DNA of 64,000 nt from Nitrospirota bacterium (GTDB lineage: Bacteria > JACPQY01), in assembly GCA_016180645.1 (NCBI GenBank), contig JACPAV010000002.1:62001-126000 (forward strand), given 5' to 3'. Shown here piece after piece: positions 50,911 to 59,077 of this stretch. Position numbers and translations under genes: made by a program. The notes below the pieces were generated by a model that searched no databases, was not told where the DNA came from, and was given only the letters and a program-made list of their open reading frames with translations. Numbering within the stretch: the first letter of the stretch is position 1; each line of letters starts with the position of its first letter.

Positions 50911-51894
50911 CTACTGCTGCGCCTTCAGGCTCTTGAACTTCTCCGTCAGCTCCGGAATCACCTTGAAGGCATCTCCGACGATGCCGTAGTCGGCCACCTC
51001 GAAGATCGGCGCATCGCCGTCCCGATTGACCGCCACGATGACCTTCGAGTCCTTCATTCCGGCCACATGCTGGATCGCTCCGGAAATGCCGAACGCGATG
51101 TAAAGCGTTGGAGCCACGGTCTTGCCCGTCTGGCCGACCTGCCAATCGTTCGGCACCCAGCCTGCATCCACCACTGCGCGCGTCGCACCTATCGCGGCGC
51201 CGAGGACGTCGGCCAACGGTTCCATCAGCTTCTTGAAATCTTCCGGAGTCTTGAGCCCCCGTCCGCCGGAGACCACGACACCGGCATCCACGAGTTCGGG
51301 GCGCTCACTCTTGATCGCCTGGAACTCTTTGAACGATGCCCCGTTCGACGCGGGGGAACCCGGATCCGACTTCTCCACGGGGGCCTTCGATCCGGCTTTT
51401 CCCGGCGCGGCAAAGGCTGTGGTTCGAACCGTCAGGAGGACGGGTTGACCCTCGAGCTGAACGGTAGCGATCACATTTCCAGCGTACATCGGTCGCTTGA
51501 ACACCTTCCCCGACTGGCCGGACACCACTTCCATCACTTCCGTAGCCAGAGGGGCCTTTAGCTTCGTCGCCACTCGCGGCAGGCAATCCTTCCCAAACGA
51601 ATCGGCCGGCGCGATCAGCGCCTTAGCGCCGGTCTTCTTGACCAGTTCGCCCAGCGCCGAGGCATACGCCTCTCCAAGATAGTCCTTCAATGAGGGGCCA
51701 TCTACAGCCACAACCTTGGAGGGTCCGAACCCGGCCAGCTCATCCGCGGCACCCGAGATATTCGAGCCCATGACCACGCCCACCGCCGGCACGCCCAGTT
51801 CCTTGGCCAGGATCTGAGCGGCCCCCAACGCAGAGAGCGTCGATTTCTTCAGTTTTCCATCCTGCTGACCTACAACGGCTAGTACGCACGACAT
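50911..51894 (-). CDS. etfA: electron transfer flavoprotein alpha subunit
   Basis: 327 residues from [17 protein letters not shown], 2 bp after the etfB stop; longer upstream starts overlap etfB and lack conservation. The C-terminal FAD domain has [39 protein letters not shown] and [16 protein letters not shown]. It carries electrons from acyl-CoA dehydrogenases, here plausibly the methylsuccinyl-CoA dehydrogenase at 62445, to the quinone pool. Confidence 0.95.
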   Translation of the reverse strand: MSCVLAVVGQQDGKLKKSTLSALGAAQILAKELGVPAVGVVMGSNISGAADELAGFGPSKVVAVDGPSLKDYLGEAYASALGELVKKTGAKALIAPADSFGKDCLPRVATKLKAPLATEVMEVVSGQSGKVFKRPMYAGNVIATVQLEGQPVLLTVRTTAFAAPGKAGSKAPVEKSDPGSPASNGASFKEFQAIKSERPELVDAGVVVSGGRGLKTPEDFKKLMEPLADVLGAAIGATRAVVDAGWVPNDWQVGQTGKTVAPTLYIAFGISGAIQHVAGMKDSKVIVAVNRDGDAPIFEVADYGIVGDAFKVIPELTEKFKSLKAQQ

Positions 51895-51896
51895 GG

Positions 51897-52652
51897 TTAA
51901 ATCACCCTCGCTTCGTTCTTGAGTTTGTCGATGAGCTGATCCACCGATTCCAGCTTCACGCCCCCCTTCCGTTTCGGAGGGGCTTCCATCTTGAGGACCT
52001 TGACTTTCGGGGCGAGGGAAATCCCCAACCCTGAAATGTTCAACTCCTGGATCGGCTTGCTGCGCGCCTTCATGATACCGGGAAGCGAAGCGTACCTCGG
52101 CTGATTCAGTCGCAGGTCCGCGGTGATCACGGCCGGGAGCTGGATCACCTTGACCTCCAAGCCGCCATCCACCTCGCGCGTGACCGTGGCCGACTTCGCA
52201 TCCGCCGCGACCTCGACCTTTGACGCGAAACACGCCTGAGGATAGCCAAGGTACTCGGCCAGCGATTGCGCCACCTGATTGGAGTCGTCGTCAATCGCCT
52301 GCTTGCCCATGACGATCAGGTCCGGCTTCTCATTCTGAACGACCTTCTGGAGGATCTGGGCCACACTATCCGGATCGAGAGGCGATTCCTCCACCACCAG
52401 GATGCCGCGGTCGGCCCCCATGGCGAGCCCCGTGCGGATCTGCTCCGTGGAGACCTTCGGGCCGACGCTGACGAGAACGATTTCCGAACCCGACACCTTT
52501 TCCTTGATCCGGATGGATTCCTCGATGGCGATCTCGTCGAATGGATTGATGACGAACTTGACGTTCTCCGTGACGATCCCCGAACCGTCCGGCTTGACCT
52601 TGATCTTGGTTTCGGGGTCCGGGACCCGCTTCACCGTTGTGAGTATCTTCAC
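51897..52652 (-). CDS. etfB: electron transfer flavoprotein beta subunit
   Basis: 251 residues from a GTG at 52652. MKILTTVKRVPDPETKIKV, INPFDEIAIEESIRIKEK, LAMGADRGILV, KQAIDDDSNQVAQSLAEYLGYP (AMP/dehydrogenase-recognition region) and GLEVKVIQLPAVITADLRLNQPRYASLPGIMKA are standard. Forms the ETF dimer with etfA. Confidence 0.95.
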   Translation of the reverse strand: MKILTTVKRVPDPETKIKVKPDGSGIVTENVKFVINPFDEIAIEESIRIKEKVSGSEIVLVSVGPKVSTEQIRTGLAMGADRGILVVEESPLDPDSVAQILQKVVQNEKPDLIVMGKQAIDDDSNQVAQSLAEYLGYPQACFASKVEVAADAKSATVTREVDGGLEVKVIQLPAVITADLRLNQPRYASLPGIMKARSKPIQELNISGLGISLAPKVKVLKMEAPPKRKGGVKLESVDQLIDKLKNEARVI

Positions 52653-53007
52653 ATTGCACCTACCCTTTCAGCATACTCGCCGCCTGGTACGAACCGGCTT
52701 CCACCGCTCTACGAGACCCCCCTCATCGAGCGTGCGGTTTCGTCCCGGCGCGATGCCGTTGCCACCTTGCTCGCAGGCCCTGCCCGCCTGCTCTTCTTTC
52801 GTGGCACCATGACGCATTCCCTTGGTGCATTCCCTTGGTGCCGGGCCGACTTTTACCAAAACCCCCGGCAGCTTGCAAGGGCGGGTCTCGGTCGGTCCCG
52901 AGTTGGAGCTTGAACTTTTTTTCACACCTCCCTAGACTCCATCGGAGGATGGGCTGTTCAAGAACCTTGGGACACAAGATCCTCCCCCACGCTGCGGGGC
53001 ATGCCCG
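52653..53007. other. 355-bp gap between divergent genes, possible gene relic
   Basis: Promoters for etfBA and the PIG-L gene must lie here. The plus-strand frame at about 52700-52810 reads PPLYETPLIERAVSSRRDAV and TLLAGPARLLFFRGT, which resembles the N-terminal domain of NudC-type NADH pyrophosphatases, but it has no start and soon breaks up. A 13-bp direct repeat (CATTCCCTTGGTG) occurs twice at about 52816-52842. Nothing else recognised. Confidence 0.3.
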
Positions 53008-53619
53008 ATGAAGCTCCTCGCCATCGGAGCACACCCGGACGACATCGAGTTCGGCTGCGCCGGCGCCCTCATCAAGTTCCGGAAGCAGCAGGAGGCCGAA
53101 GTCTACCTCATGATCATGACGGCCGGAGAGAAGGGCGGCAACGCGGATATCCGCAAGAAGGAGCAGATGGAAGCCGCCCGCATCATCGGCGCGAAAGAAG
53201 TCTTCTGGGGTGATTTTCACGACACGGAGGTCACGAACAGCCGCGAGGCCATCGGCACGATCGAGAACGTCATCCGGGAGGTGAAACCCGATTGGGTCTT
53301 CACCAACCATCCGAACGATACGCATCAAGATCACCGAAACCTGGCGCTCAACATGGTGACCGCCACCCGCTTTATTCCGCGCGTGCTGTTCTTTGAAAGT
53401 ATGACGAGCGTGGAATTCAGTCCGACGGTGTTCGTGGACCTCGAATCCACCATCGAAGAGAAGCTCAAAGCGCTGGGCGCCCATCGCTCGCAGGTGGAGC
53501 GGACGAATATCGCCGGACTCTCCGCCATCGAGATCTCCCGTTCGACCGCCGTGTCGAGAGGCATCCAAGGCCGCAGCCGATTCGCGGAAGGCTTCGTTCC
53601 GCTCCGGTATGTTCTCTAG
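53008..53619 (+). CDS. PIG-L/LmbE family deacetylase
   Basis: 203 residues. Zinc motif AHPDDIEFGCAG at the N-terminus and HPNDTHQDHRNLA (residues 109-121) provide the metal ligands. It resembles BshB-type enzymes that deacetylate GlcNAc-malate in bacillithiol synthesis, or other GlcNAc deacetylases. It is 21 bp upstream of a WecA-like transferase gene, so a role in surface-glycan precursor modification is equally possible. Confidence 0.88.
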   Translation: MKLLAIGAHPDDIEFGCAGALIKFRKQQEAEVYLMIMTAGEKGGNADIRKKEQMEAARIIGAKEVFWGDFHDTEVTNSREAIGTIENVIREVKPDWVFTNHPNDTHQDHRNLALNMVTATRFIPRVLFFESMTSVEFSPTVFVDLESTIEEKLKALGAHRSQVERTNIAGLSAIEISRSTAVSRGIQGRSRFAEGFVPLRYVL

Positions 53620-53640
53620 CCCTCACACCGCCGCCTCATC

Positions 53641-54858
53641 GTGACGCGACTGACCGGCCGGATCTCCGTCCTCATCCAACCCGCGATGATCGTTGTGATG
53701 GGGATGCTCCTGCCCTATTGGCTGAGAGAGCTTACGGATCCCTCGGGCTGGCAGCGGGCGACCATCATTTTCGCCTTTGCCTTCGCCTGCACGGTGCTTC
53801 TGGTCCCCATGGTGAAACTCGTCGCCGACCGCCTCCATGTGGTCGACGAGCCAGACGAACGCAAAGTCCACACCGTCTCCACTCCGCTTTGGGGCGGCTT
53901 CGCCATCTATGTCGCCATGATCGCCGCCATCTATCTCGTGGGGATCTACTACCCCCGCATCCGATGGCTCATCATGGCCCTCACCCTCCTCACGTTCACA
54001 GGCATGCTGGATGACTACCGGGGCGTTTCCGCGCTGACTCGGCTGATCGTGCAAGGCCTGGCGACCGCTCTGGTGATCCACGGTGATGTGGTCCTCACCT
54101 TCCTTCCCAACACGTGGTGGGGAGTGAGCTTGGAATATGCCTTGACAGCCCTGTGGATCATCGGGCTTACCAACGCGTTTAATTTCCTCGACGGGTACGA
54201 CGGGCTAGCCGCCGGCCTGACGCTCGTAGCCGCCTTCGCCATGGGAGCCATCGGGCTGAAAGTCGGGTCTCTCGGCTACGCGCAGATTGCCTTCGCTCTC
54301 GCCGGAGGCTGTCTCGGATTCCTGCTGTTCAACTTCAAAATGCGCAGCCGGGCCGAGATTTTCCTGGGCGATGGAGGCAGCACGCTTCTCGGCTTCTCCA
54401 TCGCCTCCCTGGCCGTGATGGGGTCCTGGGCTGAGGATCAGTGGGTCTCGCTCAGCATTCCGCTGATCATTCTTTTTGCCCCGATCTACGACATGTTTCT
54501 CATTACGGTCGGGCGGATCTATTCCGGGAAGGTCCATTCGTTCAGGGAGTGGATCGAGTACACCGGAAAAGATCACTTCCACCACCGAGTCGTCAACCTT
54601 CTTGGAAATGCGCGCCGGGGCGTCACCGCCATCTGGCTCCTGACCGCACTGGTCGGCATCGACGGCTACATTCTGATTGATTCGCCGCTCTCGGACGCCT
54701 TGTTGATCGTGGGCAAGTATGTTATGGTCTTCGCCGTTCTGACGTGGGTTTTCATCCTGCGTGAGAGACATGAGAAGGCGGTTGCTGCCCTAGGCGAAAA
54801 GCAGACCCCATCCGTACGATTGATTGCGGGAAGGGGTGTGCGGAAGGAGGCCAAATGA
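53641..54858 (+). CDS. undecaprenyl-phosphate sugar-1-phosphate transferase, WecA/TagO family
   Basis: 405 residues from a GTG, about 11 membrane helices. Conserved loops: DEPDERKVHTVSTPLWGG, GMLDDYRG, NAFNFLDGYDGLAAG, KMRSRAEIFLGDGGSTLLGF and HFHHRVVNLLG (HIHH-type). It starts glycan assembly by moving a HexNAc-1-phosphate from UDP-HexNAc to undecaprenyl phosphate at the inner membrane. It could prime the polymer exported by the fusion protein at 39899; this is an inference. The cytochrome c gene overlaps its stop by 4 bp. Confidence 0.92.
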   Translation: MTRLTGRISVLIQPAMIVVMGMLLPYWLRELTDPSGWQRATIIFAFAFACTVLLVPMVKLVADRLHVVDEPDERKVHTVSTPLWGGFAIYVAMIAAIYLVGIYYPRIRWLIMALTLLTFTGMLDDYRGVSALTRLIVQGLATALVIHGDVVLTFLPNTWWGVSLEYALTALWIIGLTNAFNFLDGYDGLAAGLTLVAAFAMGAIGLKVGSLGYAQIAFALAGGCLGFLLFNFKMRSRAEIFLGDGGSTLLGFSIASLAVMGSWAEDQWVSLSIPLIILFAPIYDMFLITVGRIYSGKVHSFREWIEYTGKDHFHHRVVNLLGNARRGVTAIWLLTALVGIDGYILIDSPLSDALLIVGKYVMVFAVLTWVFILRERHEKAVAALGEKQTPSVRLIAGRGVRKEAK

Positions 54859-55280
54859 AAAATATTGGAAAGTTCTTGTTGACTGTGGGAGCGATATTGA
54901 CTCCCGCGATCGCAAACGCAGCGGACAAGAAGGGCAACGTCGAAGAAGGAAAGAAACTCTACGCGCAATTCTGCTCAAATTGTCATGGCGCGATGGGGAA
55001 AGGCGACGGGCCGGCGGCTGCGGTCCTCAATCCCAAGCCGGCCGATCACAGCGATGCAGCTAAGATGTGCGAGATCACCGATGATATTCTCTTCAAGGTG
55101 ATCAAGGATGGAGGCGCTTCCATAGGCAAGTCCCCCGTAATGCCCGCCTGGGGCCCCCAACTCAAGGACGATCAGAAAGTTCAGGACCTCGTCGCATTCG
55201 TCCGGAGCCTTAATGTGAAAGGCTGCAAGGGCAAGGCCGGCGGGGGCGACAAGAAGAAAGAGCCCGAGAAGAAGAAATAG
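54855..55280 (+). CDS. c-type cytochrome, periplasmic
   Basis: 141 residues with a cleaved signal peptide (GAILTPAIANAA). One heme site CSNCH (residues 40-44) and a distal methionine in KSPVMPAWGPQL. A Lys/Glu tail (KKKEPEKKK) follows. A class I monoheme cytochrome for periplasmic electron transfer. ATGA overlap with the WecA-like gene indicates coupling, an odd pairing of glycan and redox functions. Confidence 0.92.
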   Translation: MKNIGKFLLTVGAILTPAIANAADKKGNVEEGKKLYAQFCSNCHGAMGKGDGPAAAVLNPKPADHSDAAKMCEITDDILFKVIKDGGASIGKSPVMPAWGPQLKDDQKVQDLVAFVRSLNVKGCKGKAGGGDKKKEPEKKK

Positions 55281-55311
55281 TCCTCCCCCCGTTCACCGCG
55301 AAAGTCCGCTC

Positions 55312-55545
55312 TTGCCGCAGTACGCCGTAATCGTACATGGGGGCTGCGGCTCAATTCCCCCGGAAGAAAAGGCCCGCCGACAGCCCGTCCTGGAATCGGC
55401 CGCCGAGGCGGCCGGGCGGGTTCTGCAGCGAGGCCGGTCCTCAACTGAAGCCGTTCTCCGCGCCGTTTCGATCCTCGAAGATCATCCCTTGTCCAATGCG
55501 GCGCGGTCTTTCGGTCCCGGCGCCCTGTATGGATGTGGCAGTCGG
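55312..55545 (+). pseudogene. truncated isoaspartyl peptidase / L-asparaginase family gene
   Basis: From a TTG at 55312 about 78 residues match the N-terminus of Ntn-type asparaginases: AVIVHGGCGSIPPEE, AAGRVLQRGRSSTEAVLRAV, ILEDHPLSNAA. Similarity stops near 55545, before the catalytic threonine, and the frame runs into the tRNA. The rest of the gene (over 200 residues) is missing. Likely cut by deletion or an insertion event at the tRNA. Confidence 0.6.
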
Positions 55546-55582
55546 GAGAGGGTAAGATCGAACCGCTCTCGTGAAGGTTGCT

Positions 55583-55654
55583 CCGGGAGTAGCGCAGCGG
55601 TAGCGCACCTGCTTTGGGAGCAGGGGGTCCCGGGTTCAAATCCCGGCTCCCGGA
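55583..55654 (+). tRNA. tRNA-Pro (anticodon UGG)
   Basis: 72-nt cloverleaf: acceptor CCGGGAG/CTCCCGG, D stem GCGC/GCGC, anticodon stem CCTGC/GCAGG with loop TTTGGGA (UGG), T stem CCGGG/CCCGG with loop TTCAAAT, discriminator A. CCA is not encoded. It follows the truncated asparaginase gene closely. Confidence 0.95.
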
Positions 55655-55849
55655 CATGCGAGTCTTCGAGCAGGTCAGGGAGATCCGAATCGGAGCACAG
55701 GACGTGCGACTACACTGGGATTGCACGGAGCGTCAGGATGACGACCGTGAAATCCCGGCTCCAGGATGGAGCCGTACTTGCCCTTCAACGGCGACCATGG
55801 ATGGTCGACGAGCCATGGCAAGTGCGGCTCCCGGACTGCGACGAAAAGG
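55655..55849. other. tRNA-flanking scar with partial copy of the tRNA 3' end
   Basis: The 13-mer AAATCCCGGCTCC of the tRNA T-loop/acceptor (55638-55650) recurs at 55750-55762, 112 bp away. GCGGCTCCCGGACTGCGAC-like text appears again near 55825. No gene is recognisable. The pattern resembles a leftover attachment site after loss of an integrated element. Confidence 0.4.
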
Positions 55850-56332
55850 CTACTTCTTCGCCCACTGACCGGGGAGCGATTCGCGGGCGGCCAGCACCAT
55901 CCACTTCCCGTCTTTCTTGGCCACAATCGACGAAACAATCAATCTCTGGGGAACGAGTGGCTTTCCATCGAGTGAAAACATTCCGGCCACGGTCGCGTCG
56001 CCATCAACCAAGGCCAGATCCGGCTTCAAGAAGCGTATATTCGGAACGACCATGATCATCCGCGTGTCTTTGAGGACGGTCGCCTGTTCATCGGCAAAGA
56101 GGGTCTCCAGAGCATTTCGCCCCTTGGCCGTGCGTCCCTGAAAATTCGTGATGTCGCCGTCTTCACTCCAAATGGCAGTCATGTTTTTCGGGATGCGCAT
56201 GTTGAACGCCACCGTATAGTCCGACCACGCCTTGCGGATGGCATCCTCATCCGCCTTCCGGCCTCCCTTCTCCTCAGCCAGGGCGATTGAGGCCATCCCG
56301 AGAATACACGCCAGCAAAACAATCTTCTTCAT
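55850..56332 (-). CDS. secreted SnoaL/DUF4440-like (NTF2-fold) protein
   Basis: 160 residues, AAAGGAGG 8 bp before the ATG. Signal peptide (IVLLACILGMASIALA). NTF2-like fold: DEDAIRKAWSDYTVAFNMRI, MTAIWSEDGDITNFQGRTAKG, MFSLDGKPLVPQRLIVSSIVAKKDGKWMVLA. Related to SgcJ/EcaC-type proteins with no settled activity. Located downstream of the ethylmalonyl-CoA mutase gene on the same strand, 57 bp away. Confidence 0.82.
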   Translation of the reverse strand: MKKIVLLACILGMASIALAEEKGGRKADEDAIRKAWSDYTVAFNMRIPKNMTAIWSEDGDITNFQGRTAKGRNALETLFADEQATVLKDTRMIMVVPNIRFLKPDLALVDGDATVAGMFSLDGKPLVPQRLIVSSIVAKKDGKWMVLAARESLPGQWAKK

Positions 56333-56389
56333 GCAATTCCTCCTTTGGTGGATTTCTTAGACGGAGTCGCGGTGATTTTCAAGCACCGT

Positions 56390-58369
56390 TCAGGTCGTCG
56401 GAAGCCTCCGGGCCTCCCCGGCCAGTTCGATGAGGTCCAGCATGATGGAGTTCAGCTCGAAATCCTTGGGCGTGTAGATCCGTTTGACGCCAAGACCCAG
56501 GAGAACGGTGTGGTCCGAGGCCGGGATGATTCCGCCCACCACCACGGGCTTCTCCTGAAGCCCTTCCTGCTTCATGAGGGACATGATGTCGCCCACCAAC
56601 TCCACGTGAGATCCCGACAGAATGCTCAGGCCCACCAGATCGACGCCCTCCTGCAAGGCCGAGGCGACGATCTGTCCCGGTGTGAGTCGTATTCCGGCGT
56701 AAATCACCTCCATGCCCGCGTCCCGTGCACGGACGGCGATCTGCTCCGCTCCATTGCTGTGACCGTCCAATCCGGGCTTGCCGACCAGAATCCTTATCTT
56801 GTGTCCGAGACGCTGCTGGATCTCGCGCATCCTCTCCCGCACCCCGGCAAGGCCGTTCGATGCGGCGGCACCCACGCTGGGCGCCACTCCTGTGGGAGCA
56901 CGGTACTCCCCGAACACTTCACGCAGCACCCCCGCCCACTCGCCGGTGGTCACCCCCGCTTCGGCGGCTTCGATCGACGCCGACATGAGGTTCGTCCCCT
57001 CGATGGCCGACCGGCGGAGCGCCGACAACGCCGCTTCCACACGGCGGCGATCCCGCTTCCGCCTGAATGTATGGAGACGTTGAATCTGGTCCTTCTCGGC
57101 CTGCGGGTCCACTCGGAAAAATTGTTCTTTCGATTCGGCCGTGAGGGGCGACACTTCGGATTCCTGAAACTTGTTCACCCCTACCACAATCTGATCACCG
57201 GACTCGATGGCCCGCACACGCGTCGAATTGGATTCGACTAGTCTCTGCTTCACGTACCCCGTCTCCACGGCCCGCAGGATTCCACCCATGGTATCGATCC
57301 GGTCCATCTCGGCCCGAGTGTCCTTCTTGAGTTCTTCCACCTTGGCCCGGACCACCGGCGATCCGTCGAACAGATCCGGGTATTCGAGAAGATCCGTTTC
57401 GTGCGCCAGGATCTGCTGAAGCCGGAGCGAAAGTTGTTGGTCCCAGGGCCGGGGCAGTCCGAGCGCTTCGTTCCAAGCGGGAAGCTGTAGAGACCGCGCG
57501 CGGGCATTTTTCGACAAGGTCACTCCGAGGGCTTCATAGGCGATCCGCACAATGTTATTTTCCGCCTGGCGCTCGGTGAGCCCCAAAGAGTTGACTTGTA
57601 CGCCGTACCGGAATCGCCGCTCCTTCGGATCCTTCACGCCGTAGCGGGAACTCGCAATCTCATCCCACATCTCCGTGAACGCCCTCATTTTGCACATTTC
57701 CTCGACAAACCGGAGGCCGGCATTGACAAAGAAGGAAATGCGGCCGACGGAAGCGGACAGCTCGGCCCCGACGAATCCGCGTGACTTCACGCTGTCCAAT
57801 ACCGCAATCGCGTTGCACAAGGAGTAGGCGAGCTCCTGCATCGGTGTCGCTCCCGCCTCCTGGAGGTGGTAGCTGCAAATGTTGATCGGATTCCATTTGG
57901 GCACGTTTTCCACCGCGTACACGATCGTGTCGGTGATGAGCCGCATGGAAGGGCCCGGAGGAAAGCTGTAGGTCCCCCTTGAAAGATACTCCTTCACAAT
58001 GTCGTTCTGCGTCGTGCCCTGCAACAGTTTCGGATCGACCCCGCGCTTCTTCGCCAAGGCGATGTAGAGGGCCAGGAGCCAGGCCGCCGTCGCATTGATC
58101 GTCATGGACGTGTTCATCCGATCGAGCGGAATGCCGTCCAGGAGACGGTCGAGGTCTTCCAAGTTGGAGATCGGCACCCCGACTTTTCCGACCTCACCTT
58201 TAGCCAGCGGATGGTCCGGGTCGTATCCGATTTGTGTGGGCAGATCGAATGCGATGCTCAGCCCGGTCTGACCCTTGGCGAGATTGGCGCGGTAGAGCTT
58301 GTTGGACGCCTCGGCGGACGAATGTCCCGCGTACGTCCGCATGATCCACGGCTGATCTTTGACCGCCAT
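56390..58369 (-). CDS. ecm: coenzyme B12-dependent acyl-CoA mutase, probably ethylmalonyl-CoA mutase (MeaA-type)
   Basis: 659 residues. N-terminal TIM-barrel (WIMRTYAGHSSAEASNKLYR, GLSIAFDLPTQIGYDPDHPL, MNTSMTINATAAWLLALYI, QNDIVKEYLSRGTYSFPPGP, LQLPAWNEALGLPRPWDQ) matches Ecm/MeaA better than methylmalonyl-CoA mutase alpha. The C-terminal B12 domain has VGKPGLDGHSNGAEQIA (DxHxxG) and GLSILSGSHVELVGDIM. It converts ethylmalonyl-CoA to methylsuccinyl-CoA. Enzymes for the preceding and following steps lie at 59972-64000, supporting Ecm over Mcm. Confidence 0.88.
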   Translation of the reverse strand: MAVKDQPWIMRTYAGHSSAEASNKLYRANLAKGQTGLSIAFDLPTQIGYDPDHPLAKGEVGKVGVPISNLEDLDRLLDGIPLDRMNTSMTINATAAWLLALYIALAKKRGVDPKLLQGTTQNDIVKEYLSRGTYSFPPGPSMRLITDTIVYAVENVPKWNPINICSYHLQEAGATPMQELAYSLCNAIAVLDSVKSRGFVGAELSASVGRISFFVNAGLRFVEEMCKMRAFTEMWDEIASSRYGVKDPKERRFRYGVQVNSLGLTERQAENNIVRIAYEALGVTLSKNARARSLQLPAWNEALGLPRPWDQQLSLRLQQILAHETDLLEYPDLFDGSPVVRAKVEELKKDTRAEMDRIDTMGGILRAVETGYVKQRLVESNSTRVRAIESGDQIVVGVNKFQESEVSPLTAESKEQFFRVDPQAEKDQIQRLHTFRRKRDRRRVEAALSALRRSAIEGTNLMSASIEAAEAGVTTGEWAGVLREVFGEYRAPTGVAPSVGAAASNGLAGVRERMREIQQRLGHKIRILVGKPGLDGHSNGAEQIAVRARDAGMEVIYAGIRLTPGQIVASALQEGVDLVGLSILSGSHVELVGDIMSLMKQEGLQEKPVVVGGIIPASDHTVLLGLGVKRIYTPKDFELNSIMLDLIELAGEARRLPTT

Positions 58370-58449
58370 GATCCCATTTTACCCGCCCACTCCCCACCGA
58401 ACAAGACCGCCGCAGGGTCAGCCCTTTTTCAATGCATATGATCGGGATG

Positions 58450-58528
58450 ATCGGTGACAGTATACTCTATTACAATAATAGGTGACAGAATACTTTATTA
58501 GAGAGAATAATAGTATACTGTCACCGAT
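58450..58528. repeat. AT-rich inverted-repeat element (MITE/REP-like)
   Basis: Perfect 17-bp terminal inverted repeats, ATCGGTGACAGTATACT (58450-58466) and its complement (58512-58528), with a third, direct GGTGACAGNATACT copy at 58481-58494. The 79-bp element is strikingly AT-rich in a GC-rich region and has no coding content. It lies in the 195-bp gap between the 184-residue-type gene and ecm. Confidence 0.8.
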
Positions 58529-58564
58529 TATCCATCCGCTGACGTCGTCCCCTTTTAACCAGCG

Positions 58565-59077
58565 TCAGTCGCTGGCGCCGCCGAGAATAAGCCCGCCCCA
58601 CTTCCACGTGTTCCCCTCGGAAGGGACAGTGGTAGGTCCAAAATAACAGCCATAGATAGATTGAAAGGGAAGTCCTGAGATCGCTGGGACATCAGTATCG
58701 AAATACATGGTGCCCGCTTGTGATGCGTCGCACGGAAAGGGGGCCGTAGCAGAACGATGAAGCTGCAGGGCACCACCTTCAATAGTCAGCTTGTTTGCCG
58801 GGCTCGCCGTCCCAATCCCCACGTTACCTTCGGTGTAGATGGCGTTCGCACTGCTCTTGGTCCAGTTCGGAAGGCCCTCGATGGCCTTCTTGAGGTTGCC
58901 GAGCGAAGTGTTGAGGTCGTCCGCGACCAGCGCCTCGCCGGTCGTCCAAGTCTTGACCGTTCCCACCGTCACGGCCAAGGCAACCGTCGCAATAATACCC
59001 ACGGTTATTCCCGCGCCGAGCAGCAGACCTTTTACGAACACTTGAATTCTCTTTGGACACCTCCTCGATTTCATCAT
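58565..59077 (-). CDS. membrane-anchored protein with tail-fibre-like GNVGIGT repeat motif
   Basis: About 170 residues from the ATG at 59077, which overlaps the upstream stop by 4 bp (ATGA). One membrane anchor (GLLLGAGITVGIIATVALAV), then helical region, then the phage tail-fibre/collar-like motif GNVGIGTASPANKLTIEGG and a beta-rich end. Probably surface-exposed and coupled to the fibronectin-III lipoprotein gene. Function unknown. Confidence 0.7.
   Translation of the reverse strand: MMKSRRCPKRIQVFVKGLLLGAGITVGIIATVALAVTVGTVKTWTTGEALVADDLNTSLGNLKKAIEGLPNWTKSSANAIYTEGNVGIGTASPANKLTIEGGALQLHRSATAPFPCDASQAGTMYFDTDVPAISGLPFQSIYGCYFGPTTVPSEGNTWKWGGLILGGASD

Noticed and set aside
52690-52760. Remnant of a group II intron (CCCCTCATCGAGCGTGCGG-like word near a reverse-transcriptase 3' end)
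   Set aside because: The match is short and the plus-strand frame gives NudC-like protein text instead; neither an intron domain nor reverse transcriptase is visible.
56390-58369. Methylmalonyl-CoA mutase large subunit
   Set aside because: N-terminal text and neighbouring ccr/mch/mcd genes fit ethylmalonyl-CoA mutase better; confirmation needs a phylogeny.
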